This document shows, one piece after another, positions 24,879 to 34,392 of a stretch of 64,000 nucleotides of DNA (positions within the stretch are counted from its first letter, which is position 1; every line of letters begins with the position of its first letter). The stretch comes from Polynucleobacter sp. AP-Jannik-300A-C4 (GTDB lineage: Bacteria; Pseudomonadota; Gammaproteobacteria; Burkholderiales; Burkholderiaceae): assembly GCF_018688335.1 (NCBI RefSeq), contig NZ_CP061316.1, positions 1,674,001-1,738,000 on the forward strand, given 5' to 3'. The translations under genes and the position numbers were made by a program. The notes under the pieces were generated by a model. That model was not told the origin of the DNA, did no database searches, and was given only the letters and a program-made list of their open reading frames with translations.

Positions 24879-25501
24879 TGAGAAAACGCGTGATGTTGGT
24901 AGATGACCATCCAGCAATGCTGATGGCATTAAAAAGTATGTTGCAAGATCAATTGCTTTTTGAGATAGCAGGACAAGCGCAGCATGGGGAAGAGTGTCTA
25001 CGCTCAATCAAAGAAGTCAATCCCAATATGGTGATCTTAGATTTAGATATGCCCAAGACCGATGGCTTTGATGTCATTCGCCGGATTGGCTTGATGCACC
25101 CTGACGTTCGCATTCTCGTTTTATCCAGCTTAGATGAAGCTGTCTATGGCGGTAGAGTGCGATCCTTAGGTGCTCATGGTTTTGTCAATAAGACCGCTGG
25201 TGCCGATGTCATTCTGGCTGCATGTGTTGCTATCTCGCAGGGATATACGTTTTTCACGCATGGGAAGAACGGCAACACCTCTTTAAGTGACAACGACAAA
25301 TTGGCGCTGATATCCGATCGCGAACTGCAAGTCATGAAGTATCTCGGCAAAGGTAATACCAATCAGCAGATATCAGACTTACTACATATCAGCAATAAGA
25401 CTGTGGCGACTTATAAGACTAGAGTCTTTGACAAACTAGGCATTAACAATATTGCCGATTTGATCTTGTTCTGCCGCATGAACAACATCATCGAAAGCTA
25501 A
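24878..25501 (+). CDS. NarL/FixJ-family response regulator, BvgA/EvgA-like
   Basis: A 207-residue two-domain regulator. The receiver has the acidic pair Asp9-Asp10, phospho-acceptor Asp55 (VILDLDMPK) and Lys105 (GFVNKTAG). The LuxR-type helix-turn-helix spans about 143-200 (ISDRELQVMKYLGKG, then ISNKTVATYKTRVFDKLG). From memory the closest family match is Bordetella BvgA, including the SNKTV-TYKTR recognition-helix region and a GYTFF stretch between the domains. It overlaps the EAL gene by one base and precedes the sensor by 7 bases, so it is presumably phosphorylated by it. Confidence 0.88.
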   Translation: MRKRVMLVDDHPAMLMALKSMLQDQLLFEIAGQAQHGEECLRSIKEVNPNMVILDLDMPKTDGFDVIRRIGLMHPDVRILVLSSLDEAVYGGRVRSLGAHGFVNKTAGADVILAACVAISQGYTFFTHGKNGNTSLSDNDKLALISDRELQVMKYLGKGNTNQQISDLLHISNKTVATYKTRVFDKLGINNIADLILFCRMNNIIES

Positions 25502-25508
25502 AGCTAGC

Positions 25509-27938
25509 ATGCATCGATTCATATTGAATAAAGTATTGGCACTCTGCTGCATCTATGGTGGCGCAACTTACGCCGGCCCCTTTAGCGCTTCAGAGCAATC
25601 ATGGATCGATGCCCACCCAGTTGTGCGATTTAGTATTCACGAAAAATATGCTCCCTATCTTGTCCAAGCCAATCAGCAAGAAAGTGCAGCACCATTTAAA
25701 GCCCTACTATCAAAAATTGAAGAATGTACCCGACAGCAATATGTAGCGGTATGGAGAAAATCTGATCAAGAAGGTTTAAAACAACTCAGCAAGGGCGATG
25801 TGGATTTCATTATTGATCCGCCTAGCATTAATGACCATGTCTTGCAATTTGGCTCTCTGTCTGAAGCTATCTTTTGGGGGCATGATGCCATTGTCACCAA
25901 GAACTCAAGCAAGCTGGATTCGCCAAGCCTAAAAATTGCCTATTTTGATCGAGGCCTTGAGAATACGCCCTCCATCTTTGATGACTATGCCAAAGATAAA
26001 GAGGCTCAGCCACCTAATGACTTGATGCAATCCCTGATCAAAAGCGATATCGAGGCATTGGTGATGCCAATCCGCTTAGCGCGTCGATTGATACAAGAAA
26101 CCCCAAGTTCAGATCTAAAAATAGATGGGCTTTACAGTCGAGATCCATTTGCCTATCGCTGGTTAATCTCAGATCAAGATGCTCCCCTGCATGATGTATT
26201 GAGTCACTTTTTAAATGACTTGGATCCCATTGCCTCACGCCAGCTCTTTGCCTTAGGCGATGAAGCTAAGCCAAAATCAAGCCTACTACCCTGGCTAAGC
26301 GCAATATTGGTATTCATTATTGGTGGGGTGATGCTCTACCAGCTCCAAAGAAAGTATTTTCATCAGAAAAAAACTGCTCTTGAGTTACTGAACTCCAAAG
26401 AATTAGCCGAAAAGGCCAATGCAGCCAAATCTGCTTTTCTCGCAACCATGAGTCACGAAATTCGCACTCCCATGAATGCCATCTTGGGAGTTCAAGAGCT
26501 GCTACTCAGTAGCGCGCAATTTCCTAAAAAAGATAAACCGCTATTAAAGAGCGCTCAAGCTTCAGCTGAATCGCTTTTAGGGATGCTCAATCAAGTACTG
26601 GATATTTCTAAGATTGAAGCTGGCAAACTCACCCTCAATCTAGAACCGTGCAATCCACATCAATTGATCATGGATATTCATGCGGCGTTCTCCACAGTAG
26701 CCCAGAAACAAAATCTTCTTCTACATACCTCGATTGACCCCAGAATCGCTGAAGTTCTGATGATTGATTCATTGCGTCTACGACAAGTTCTGCAAAACTT
26801 ACTGAGCAACGCAATTAAGTTCACCAAGGAAGGTGAGGTGTACTTTTCCACCACCGTACTGGCAGATGATCATGCTGGCCAATTACTTGAGTTCAGAGTA
26901 ATCGATACTGGGGTGGGCATGGGCAGCGAGCAAATTAAATTGGCTCTGCAAGCTTTTGAGCAATTACCGACTACGCAGGAGTCTTGCCAATCTGAACAAG
27001 CGAGGGGTACAGGGCTGGGACTGACCATCACCAATCATCTAGTGAACTCCATGAACAGTCATCTCTACTTTGAAAGCGCTCCAGGCTTTGGAAGTAATGT
27101 TCACTTTTCGGTGGCCTTTCCTAGAACGAGTATTGCTGCTCCCCAGCCTACTAGCTTCGACTCATTAGAATCGCCATCCAAAAACTTGATCTCGAAAAGG
27201 GTGGGAAGGAAAAATTGCTCCATTCATGCCTTAGTAGTGGAAGATCACCCAGCCAGCCGACAAATTTTGTCTTTGCAATTAGAGGCGTTAGGAATACACA
27301 CCCATGTTTGTGAGAATGCTGCCGTTGCACTCATGCTGCTGAAAGACCACCATTTTGATCTCATGCTCACAGATCAGTCTATGCCCGGAATGCAAGGTTC
27401 TGAATTGGCTAAACAAATCCGATCCCTGGGTAATCGTGAATTAGTCATTATTGCTGTCACAGCCGATATTTACGCTTTAGACTCCCGCCACCAATTTTTA
27501 TCCTCCGGTATGAATGGCGTGCTCATCAAGCCGCTAAGTCTTGGTGCTCTTGAGAATGAACTCATGCGCTATTTTGAGTCTAGCCAAGACCCCGTCTGTA
27601 GTAATGAGGTCTACTCATTTGACGCTTTCTCAAATCTCATTAAAGACGATCCCCGCCAAATCGTCGTAATCCTGGAAGAAATTGAAAAGGTACATCTAGA
27701 AGTTTTGAGTCAGCTCCAGTTAAATAGTGGTCAAGCCCCTATCAACGAGGCACAGTTTCGAAGCCTGGTTCATAAAGTCAAAGGCGGGGCACAACTGTTG
27801 CAAGCCAACGAATTTATCCATGCCTGTGAATCGCTTGAAATTGAGGGGCCACTTTCAGATCGCATAGATCAATTCCTCACCCTACTCGAAGAACAAAATC
27901 AAACTATCGAGACTTATAAGAAAAGATATCGGCATTAA
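25509..27938 (+). CDS. Hybrid sensor histidine kinase, BvgS/EvgS-type
   Basis: This 809-residue sensor has an N-terminal signal segment (1-22), one periplasmic Venus-flytrap domain (about 26-250, SBP_bac_3-like), a membrane helix (about 258-279), a HisKA domain with His316 in MSHEIRTPMN, a HATPase domain (Asn434; DTGVG 466-470; GTGLGL 500-505), a receiver with Asp622 (LTDQSMPG) and Lys674, and an HPt domain with His755 (LVHKVKGGAQLL). The His-Asp-His chain plus flytrap sensor is the BvgS/EvgS plan, but with one flytrap instead of two and no PAS between membrane and kinase. It should pass phosphate to the adjacent response regulator. The ligand is unknown. Confidence 0.88.
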   Translation: MHRFILNKVLALCCIYGGATYAGPFSASEQSWIDAHPVVRFSIHEKYAPYLVQANQQESAAPFKALLSKIEECTRQQYVAVWRKSDQEGLKQLSKGDVDFIIDPPSINDHVLQFGSLSEAIFWGHDAIVTKNSSKLDSPSLKIAYFDRGLENTPSIFDDYAKDKEAQPPNDLMQSLIKSDIEALVMPIRLARRLIQETPSSDLKIDGLYSRDPFAYRWLISDQDAPLHDVLSHFLNDLDPIASRQLFALGDEAKPKSSLLPWLSAILVFIIGGVMLYQLQRKYFHQKKTALELLNSKELAEKANAAKSAFLATMSHEIRTPMNAILGVQELLLSSAQFPKKDKPLLKSAQASAESLLGMLNQVLDISKIEAGKLTLNLEPCNPHQLIMDIHAAFSTVAQKQNLLLHTSIDPRIAEVLMIDSLRLRQVLQNLLSNAIKFTKEGEVYFSTTVLADDHAGQLLEFRVIDTGVGMGSEQIKLALQAFEQLPTTQESCQSEQARGTGLGLTITNHLVNSMNSHLYFESAPGFGSNVHFSVAFPRTSIAAPQPTSFDSLESPSKNLISKRVGRKNCSIHALVVEDHPASRQILSLQLEALGIHTHVCENAAVALMLLKDHHFDLMLTDQSMPGMQGSELAKQIRSLGNRELVIIAVTADIYALDSRHQFLSSGMNGVLIKPLSLGALENELMRYFESSQDPVCSNEVYSFDAFSNLIKDDPRQIVVILEEIEKVHLEVLSQLQLNSGQAPINEAQFRSLVHKVKGGAQLLQANEFIHACESLEIEGPLSDRIDQFLTLLEEQNQTIETYKKRYRH

Positions 27939-27986
27939 TTTGTGGCTGTTGTCGTAGGCGGGGCATCAAGGTTTATCCTATAGGGA

Positions 27987-29555
27987 ATGCGTACTCAGAA
28001 TTCTTCAAGCTCAGTCCTAGCCCAAGCTCCCATGCTGTTGCTTGGCCTAGCCATCCTACTCCTGGCCCCTCAGGCCTACTCTGCGGACTTGGCATCGAAG
28101 GACGCCGCTCTGAAGTTCATACCTAAGGCTGTAGCAGCTAGCCTTGAGAAAAGTCAGATTCCCAAAGATGCAATCAGTATTTCAGTAATGGAAATTGATC
28201 AGGCTCGACCAGGAAAAGTGACAGCAAAAACAGAGGTGGACTGGCGTTCGCAGCAGGCAATGAACCCTGCATCCACCATGAAGCTCATCACCACCCTCAC
28301 TGGATTGGATGTCCTAGGACCTCAATATCGTTGGCGTACAAACATTTATACCGATGGACTTATTCGTCAAGGTACTCTCAAAGGCAATCTCTATTTGCAA
28401 GGGACCGGCGATCCAAAGCTAATCCCCGAAGAATTCGCCAAAATGATGAACGCTATACAGAATTTGGGCATCCAGAAAATTGATGGCAACTTATTCTTTG
28501 ATAGAAGCGCCTATGCGCCCAGCGTGATGGAACACAACACGATCGATGGCGAATCTTTGCGCGCCTATAACGTCCCACCGGATCCCCTGCTGTACGCTTT
28601 TAGAACCCTCTCTTTTCAATTAGGTAAATCACGCACTGCTGACTTTATCGATATCAGCTACACGCCACCACTATCCCAACTCAAAGTGATTAACCAGATG
28701 CAATTGGTCAATCAGTCTTGCGATAACTGGAAGAGCAATCTTCGTTTTAAATTAGACCCTGAAGGTGATGGGTCTGCCACTAACCAACTACTGACTGCGC
28801 AGTTTTCTGGCAGCTTTCCTAGTGCCTGCAAAGGGGTGAACTACAACGTCGTTGCTTTAGATGCCAATACCTTTCTTACCCAAGGCTTTGCTGCAGCCTG
28901 GGAGCTCGCTGGCGGCACTTGGACTCAAGCACCTACAGGAAAGTCTGGCACCGTTCCCCTAGCGGCTCGACTGCTGCTGCAGTTTGAAGGCATCCCTTTG
29001 GCTGATGATGTGCAAGATATCAATAAGTTTTCCAACAATGTAATGGCAAGGCAATTGATGTTGACCTTAGCACTAGAAAAGATGGGTAAACCAGCGACTA
29101 CTGAAAATGGTGAGCTGGTGATTCAGAGCTGGCTAAAGGGACTGGATCTTCAGTTCCCAGAACTCGTAATTGAAAATGGCTCCGGCCTATCTCGTAATGA
29201 GGCAGTATCAGCCGAGCATTTGACTCAACTATTGGTTGCAGCCCGCAACTTATCGGTAGCAGATACTTTTTATAACAGTCTACCAATTGCAGGTAAAGAT
29301 GGCACGATGAAAAACCGCCTCATGGCACATTTACGGAAATTTTTGCATTTGAAGAAAAAGCCTGAGGCCCGAATAAAAACTGGAGCACTCGTAGATGTAC
29401 GGGCAATATCAGGTTATGTGATGAGTAAGTCTGGAAAAATGTACGCTGTGACCTCTTTCATAAACCATCCAAATGCTTTGAAAGGTCTAGATGCGCACGA
29501 TCAACTCTTGGCATGGCTATTAAATGATGGGCCAGATCCAAAACAGGCGCGCTGA
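27987..29555 (+). CDS. dacB: D-alanyl-D-alanine carboxypeptidase/endopeptidase (PBP4)
   Basis: DacB is a periplasmic low-molecular-weight penicillin-binding protein that trims or cleaves peptidoglycan cross-links. A signal peptide (cleavage near residue 32, PQAYSAD) is followed by the SxxK motif (Ser96-Lys99, NPASTMKL), SxN (KFSNNVMARQL) and KTG (RIKTGALVDVRA), all intact. It has 522 residues, as usual for S13 peptidases. It begins 48 bases after the sensor kinase on the same strand and may be cotranscribed with it. Its last 55 bases overlap the sua5 3' end on the other strand. Confidence 0.93.
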   Translation: MRTQNSSSSVLAQAPMLLLGLAILLLAPQAYSADLASKDAALKFIPKAVAASLEKSQIPKDAISISVMEIDQARPGKVTAKTEVDWRSQQAMNPASTMKLITTLTGLDVLGPQYRWRTNIYTDGLIRQGTLKGNLYLQGTGDPKLIPEEFAKMMNAIQNLGIQKIDGNLFFDRSAYAPSVMEHNTIDGESLRAYNVPPDPLLYAFRTLSFQLGKSRTADFIDISYTPPLSQLKVINQMQLVNQSCDNWKSNLRFKLDPEGDGSATNQLLTAQFSGSFPSACKGVNYNVVALDANTFLTQGFAAAWELAGGTWTQAPTGKSGTVPLAARLLLQFEGIPLADDVQDINKFSNNVMARQLMLTLALEKMGKPATTENGELVIQSWLKGLDLQFPELVIENGSGLSRNEAVSAEHLTQLLVAARNLSVADTFYNSLPIAGKDGTMKNRLMAHLRKFLHLKKKPEARIKTGALVDVRAISGYVMSKSGKMYAVTSFINHPNALKGLDAHDQLLAWLLNDGPDPKQAR

Positions 29556-30595
29556 AGTCGATCTCGAACACCATCCCATTCCTCGCCCACCGGAGGCTCC
29601 GGAAACAGAATTAGATCCCAGCCTTGCTGATCTAAATCTCGCAAAGAGCGGTACAAGCGACTCGCAAATGCAGCACTATCACTAGGCACAATCACTTCCT
29701 CAAAATGAGCTGATGGATGCCCATCATCACCTAATGAAGAGTCTGAATCCCATACAGCAACCGCTACCCGCGACTTAATATCTGGGAACTCGCTGAGTGC
29801 ATCCAAGACTCTGCCCGGCGCATACATTCTGAGAGGGGTTGTCGGAGCGTAATGGGCACGAAGACTACCAGAGACCCTTGGTGCGTCTCCACCCTGCTTC
29901 ACTAAATCACTTTCACCAGGCAAATAGACTTTAATGCCCGTCTTGATAAAAATTTCTCCTGGAGTAATGAGGCCTGGGCGCAATAAGACTGGATACTCAC
30001 CAGAAGATAAATCAATGATGGTCGATTCAATCCCGACTTCGCAGTCACCACCATCCAAAATCATGAGCTCCAACATACCCTCAAACTCGCTACGGACATC
30101 AGCAGCGCTCGTAGGAGATACTTTGCCAAAACGATTAGCCGAAGGAGCAACCACCCCACCCTTAAACTTACGCAGCAATTCTTGTGCAATTGGATGCGCA
30201 GGCGCCCGAATCGCCACGGTTTCTTGACCGCCGGTAAGCTCGTTTAAAACGCTTTTATCTTTTTTAAAGACCAAGGTCAGTGGACCTGGCCAAAAGGCAT
30301 TGATGAGTTTTAATGCGTCTTCTGATAAGTCTCTTACCCAGGGCGATAAAACTGGAACCCAATCGATTTGGGATTGATCAAACCTATCAGGGGCTGCCAA
30401 ATGGACAATCAGCGGATGATTGGATGGTCTGCCTTTGGCGGTAAAAATCCGCTTAACTGCATCAGGATTCTTCGCATCTGCCCCTAAGCCGTAAACAGTC
30501 TCAGTCGGAAAGGCAACTAAGCCACCATCTCGCAAAGTTTGTACTGCTTCGTTAATTACCGCAGATGATTGTAGTGAGCTACTATCGCTGGACAT
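29501..30595 (-). CDS. L-threonylcarbamoyladenylate synthase (Sua5 type)
   Basis: This enzyme makes threonylcarbamoyl-AMP from Thr, bicarbonate and ATP, the first step of the universal t6A37 tRNA modification. The YrdC-like domain shows GGLVAFPTETVYGLGADA near residue 20, KGRPSNHPLIVH, FWPGPLTLVF and APSANRFGKVSPT. The extra C-terminal Sua5 domain makes it 364 residues, longer than YrdC/TsaC. It lies 2 bases after purK. Its 3' end overlaps dacB by 55 bases in antisense. Confidence 0.93.
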   Translation of the reverse strand: MSSDSSSLQSSAVINEAVQTLRDGGLVAFPTETVYGLGADAKNPDAVKRIFTAKGRPSNHPLIVHLAAPDRFDQSQIDWVPVLSPWVRDLSEDALKLINAFWPGPLTLVFKKDKSVLNELTGGQETVAIRAPAHPIAQELLRKFKGGVVAPSANRFGKVSPTSAADVRSEFEGMLELMILDGGDCEVGIESTIIDLSSGEYPVLLRPGLITPGEIFIKTGIKVYLPGESDLVKQGGDAPRVSGSLRAHYAPTTPLRMYAPGRVLDALSEFPDIKSRVAVAVWDSDSSLGDDGHPSAHFEEVIVPSDSAAFASRLYRSLRDLDQQGWDLILFPEPPVGEEWDGVRDRLQRACFGSGPSFNSHAKS

Positions 30596-30597
30596 TT

Positions 30598-31782
30598 CTA
30601 GGGCTCAATCCCTAATTCAAGCGCAACAGCTACGCAATTTTGACGCGCTTGGTTAAGTGACTCACCCAAACAATTGATGTGACCCATCTTGCGACCCATG
30701 CGTGGATCGGATTTTCCATAGAGATGTAACTTGGCATCTGGATGCGAGAGCACCTTATCCCAAGCAGGCTCTCTTGTCTTGTCTTCACTACCTTCATACC
30801 AAAGATCACCCAAGAGATTGAGCATAGAGACTGGTGCTAGCAAGCGGGTATCACCCAAGGGTAGACGAGCCATACTTCTCACTTGCTGCTCAAATTGACT
30901 GCTTACACAAGCATCCATGGTGTAGTGACCTGAATTATGAGGACGCGGTGCAATTTCGTTGGCGATGATGTCACCGCTCTTGAGAACAAAGAACTCGACA
31001 CATAAAACGCCTACGTAATCAATCTTACGAATGAGTGCTTTTGCAGCTTCAATAATTTTTTTCTCTTGAGCTGGCTTCAGTGATGGGGCTGGCACAGTAG
31101 AGGTATGCAAAATGCCATCACGATGGATGTTTTGAGAAACTGGATATGCGACAACCGCATCATCATATCCACGCACCACCAAGGCAGATACCTCAAAATC
31201 TAAATCCATACGCTTTTCAAGAACACATGGCACCTTAGCCAATTCTGACCAAGCGGCAACTAAGTTGGCAGAGTCATAAACGGTAATTTGACCTTTGCCG
31301 TCGTAACCCATACGCGCGGTTTTCAGAATGCCAGGGAATAAATCTGCTGGAACATGGTCGATATCTGCATCACGCTCAATTACACAATAGGGCGCAGGGC
31401 CGATATTGGTTTCTGCTTTCCAGGTGGCTAAGAACTTTTTCTCAGCAACACGGTTTTGAGCCAAAGAGACGCAACTACTGCGAGGTGCCACAAAGACGCC
31501 TAAAGATTCGAGTTCATCTAACGCTTGTGCAGGAACATTCTCAAATTCCGTACTAACGGATTTACACAATGCTGCCATTTCTTTTAGTGCGGCAGAGTCG
31601 GTGTAATCGGCTTGAATGAATTTTTCTGCAATGGAGCCGGCAGGGCTATCCGATCCAGGATCGAGCACGCAGACCTTATATCCCATAGCTTGAGCAGCTT
31701 GGGTAAACATCCGCCCCAATTGACCGCCACCTAAAATCCCTAAATATGAGCCCGGCAAAATGGGCTCCAAACGATCTGCCAT
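30598..31782 (-). CDS. purK: N5-carboxyaminoimidazole ribonucleotide synthase
   Basis: PurK is the ATP-grasp enzyme that converts AIR and bicarbonate to N5-CAIR in purine synthesis. GILGGGQLGRMFTQAAQAMG at the N-terminus, SVSTEFENVPAQAL near 75, GYDGKGQ near 165 and EIAPRPHNSGHYTMDAC near 275 are signatures. It has 394 residues. The gene starts 3 bases after purE ends, the usual purEK order. Confidence 0.96.
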   Translation of the reverse strand: MADRLEPILPGSYLGILGGGQLGRMFTQAAQAMGYKVCVLDPGSDSPAGSIAEKFIQADYTDSAALKEMAALCKSVSTEFENVPAQALDELESLGVFVAPRSSCVSLAQNRVAEKKFLATWKAETNIGPAPYCVIERDADIDHVPADLFPGILKTARMGYDGKGQITVYDSANLVAAWSELAKVPCVLEKRMDLDFEVSALVVRGYDDAVVAYPVSQNIHRDGILHTSTVPAPSLKPAQEKKIIEAAKALIRKIDYVGVLCVEFFVLKSGDIIANEIAPRPHNSGHYTMDACVSSQFEQQVRSMARLPLGDTRLLAPVSMLNLLGDLWYEGSEDKTREPAWDKVLSHPDAKLHLYGKSDPRMGRKMGHINCLGESLNQARQNCVAVALELGIEP

Positions 31783-31785
31783 CTT

Positions 31786-32280
31786 TTAATATCCTGGCAA
31801 ATTCATAGCGCGTGCAGTATCGGACTGCTTCACACGGAACTCTTCTAACTGTTTTGCTAAAGCAGCATCATTAACTGCCAAATTGGCAATCACATGCAAA
31901 GCTGCATTTGCGGCACCAGCCTCACCAATCGCAAATGTTGCCACTGGAATGCCCTTAGGCATTTGTACGATGGAATACAGAGAGTCTTCACCGCGTAGAT
32001 ATTTGCTAGCAACTGGAACACCATAAATTGGAACGATTGTTTTAGATGCCAACATGCCTGGCAAATGTGCAGCACCACCAGCACCAGCAATAATTGCCTT
32101 GAGACCGTTTTTGGAAGCATTTTCTGCATACGCAAACATATCGTCTGGCATGCGATGAGCTGAAACTACTTTGGCTTCATGAGCAATACCAAATTGCTCC
32201 AGCATTTGAGCGGCATGTTGCATGGTGTCCCAATCTGAATTGGATCCCATGACTATTCCGACTACTGGCTTTTTGCTCAT
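31786..32280 (-). CDS. purE: N5-carboxyaminoimidazole ribonucleotide mutase
   Basis: PurE converts N5-CAIR to CAIR, following PurK. The class I signature [13 protein letters not shown] lies at residues 8-20, followed by [10 protein letters not shown] and [13 protein letters not shown]. The start chosen is the ATG at 32280 (MSKKPVVG); a TTG four codons upstream is in frame but less likely. It is 164 residues, coupled to purK. Confidence 0.95.
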   Translation of the reverse strand: MSKKPVVGIVMGSNSDWDTMQHAAQMLEQFGIAHEAKVVSAHRMPDDMFAYAENASKNGLKAIIAGAGGAAHLPGMLASKTIVPIYGVPVASKYLRGEDSLYSIVQMPKGIPVATFAIGEAGAANAALHVIANLAVNDAALAKQLEEFRVKQSDTARAMNLPGY

Positions 32281-32361
32281 TGACCTCTCCAAATGCCCTG
32301 ATTTATATCGTTAATCTTTCTAAGGGCTTATTATCCCAGCCTTTTTAGGGCATCTAGGAAA

Positions 32362-33258
32362 TTAGCCTTTAGTTAAGCGAGCAAGGGCCTCACGGTACTT
32401 TTCAGCTGTTTTATCAATCACATCAGCCGGCAAAGCAGGCGCAGGGGCCGTTTTTGGCCAGGGCTTGCCGTCGACCATGGCTGTTTCTAGCCAGTCCCGA
32501 ACGAATTGCTTGTCATAAGAGGGTGGATTTGCGCCCACATAGTAGGTTTCAGCAGGCCAAAAACGGGAAGAGTCGGCGGTGAGGATTTCATCCATCAAGA
32601 CCAACTGACCAGCGTCATCTAAACCAAACTCAAACTTGGTATCTGCAATGATGATTCCACGAGTTGCAGCATATTCAGAAGCTTCTTTATATAAACGAAT
32701 GCTGACCTCACGAATCTGATTGGCTAATTTCTCGCCAATCATCTCAATCACCTTGTCAAAGGAGATGTTTTCATCATGCTCACCCACTTCAGCTTTAGCT
32801 GCGGGAGTAAAAATAGGCTCAGGTAACTTCTGCGCATTTTCCAAGCCTTCAGGCAATGCAATACCGCAGACCTTACCAGTTTCTTTGTAGTCTTTCCAAC
32901 CGCTACCTGCTAGGTAGCCACGCACCACTGCCTCAACCAAGATTGGCTTCAAGCGTTTAGCGACTACCGCACGACCTTTAACTTGATCCATTTCATCTGC
33001 TGGCACAACACTCTCAGGATCAATACCGGTCAAATGATTGGGAATGACCTTAGCCAGCTTCTCAAACCAAAAGTTGGCCATTTGATTGAGCACAATGCCC
33101 TTCTCAGGAATAGGCTGACCCATGACTACATCAAAAGCAGACAAGCGATCCGTGGTGATCATGAGCAGTTTGTCATCCCCCAGCGCATAGACATCACGTA
33201 CTTTTCCTTTAGAAAGTAGAGGTAATGACTGAATACAAGTGGCGTATAAAGCGGGCAT
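32362..33258 (-). CDS. purC: SAICAR synthase
   Basis: PurC joins CAIR and aspartate with ATP. The 298-residue protein is of the longer, yeast-like type: [43 protein letters not shown] and [17 protein letters not shown] are clear. It lies 7 bases after fba. The 69 bases between purC and purE hold no clear terminator. Confidence 0.95.
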   Translation of the reverse strand: MPALYATCIQSLPLLSKGKVRDVYALGDDKLLMITTDRLSAFDVVMGQPIPEKGIVLNQMANFWFEKLAKVIPNHLTGIDPESVVPADEMDQVKGRAVVAKRLKPILVEAVVRGYLAGSGWKDYKETGKVCGIALPEGLENAQKLPEPIFTPAAKAEVGEHDENISFDKVIEMIGEKLANQIREVSIRLYKEASEYAATRGIIIADTKFEFGLDDAGQLVLMDEILTADSSRFWPAETYYVGANPPSYDKQFVRDWLETAMVDGKPWPKTAPAPALPADVIDKTAEKYREALARLTKG

Positions 33259-33265
33259 ATTTATC

Positions 33266-34330
33266 TCACTTCACGATCTGGGCTAATTTGCCACTCTTGT
33301 AAAGCTCTGCCATTTTTTCCAGAGGAATTGGCTTAATTTTGGATGCTTGGCCTGAGCTGCCGAAAGCGTTAAAGCGTGCAATGCACACTTTCTTGGCTGC
33401 TTCACGTGCGGGCTTGAGGTAATCACGTGGGTCAAACTTACTTGGGTTCTCAAACATATAACGGCGGATCGCACCGGTCATTGCCAAACGAATATCGGTA
33501 TCAATATTGATCTTACGTACACCATTCTTAATACCCTCTTGAATTTCTTCAACAGGTACACCATAAGTTTCTTTCATATCGCCACCGAATTCACGGATCT
33601 CAGCAAGCAACTCTTGTGGAACACTCGATGAACCATGCATCACTAAATGCGTATTCGGAATACGTGTATGAATTTCTTTAATACGCTCGATAGCCAAGAT
33701 GTCGCCTGTAGGCTTCTTCGTAAATTTATAAGCGCCATGACTAGTGCCAATCGCAATCGCCAAGGCATCGCACTGCGTAGCCTTTACAAAATCTGCAGCT
33801 TGCTCAACGTCCGTCAACAACTGCTCACGCGTCATCTTGCCGTCAGCACCATGACCATCTTCTTTATCGCCCTGCATAGTCTCCAAAGAGCCTAGAACAC
33901 CCAACTCAGCTTCAACAGTCACACCAATAGAGTGAGAGAACTTCACCACTTCTCTAGAAACATCGACGTTGTATTCATAACTGGCAACTGTCTTGCCATC
34001 GGCCTCTAGCGAGCCATCCATCATCACACTAGTAAAGCCGCTCTTAATCGCAGCCATACACACTGCTGGACTTTGACCATGATCTTGATGCATGACGACT
34101 GGAATATGTGGGTAAGCCTCTACCGCAGCAGAAATCAAGTGACGCAAGAATGATTCACCAGCATATTTACGAGCACCAGCAGAAGCTTGCATGATGACTG
34201 GGGAATCAGCTTCATTAGCCGCCTCCATAATTGCCGTAACTTGCTCTAAATTGTTCACGTTAAATGCTGGCAAGCCATAGCCATTTTCAGCAGCGTGATC
34301 CAAGAGTTGTCGTAAAGATACTAAAGCCAT
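33266..34330 (-). CDS. fba: Fructose-bisphosphate aldolase, class II
   Basis: The zinc-dependent aldolase acts in glycolysis/gluconeogenesis (cleavage of fructose 1,6-bisphosphate). The 354-residue protein is of the Calvin-cycle subtype: [18 protein letters not shown] at the N-terminus, zinc ligands in [11 protein letters not shown] (about residue 79), EAELGVLGS near 140, and [10 protein letters not shown] near 208. It lies between pyk and purC. Confidence 0.94.
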   Translation of the reverse strand: MALVSLRQLLDHAAENGYGLPAFNVNNLEQVTAIMEAANEADSPVIMQASAGARKYAGESFLRHLISAAVEAYPHIPVVMHQDHGQSPAVCMAAIKSGFTSVMMDGSLEADGKTVASYEYNVDVSREVVKFSHSIGVTVEAELGVLGSLETMQGDKEDGHGADGKMTREQLLTDVEQAADFVKATQCDALAIAIGTSHGAYKFTKKPTGDILAIERIKEIHTRIPNTHLVMHGSSSVPQELLAEIREFGGDMKETYGVPVEEIQEGIKNGVRKINIDTDIRLAMTGAIRRYMFENPSKFDPRDYLKPAREAAKKVCIARFNAFGSSGQASKIKPIPLEKMAELYKSGKLAQIVK

Positions 34331-34392
34331 GATGGTCTCTTAATTAAAAATGTTAGTAATGAATTATTTGAATCAATATTTTAAAAAGTGGA

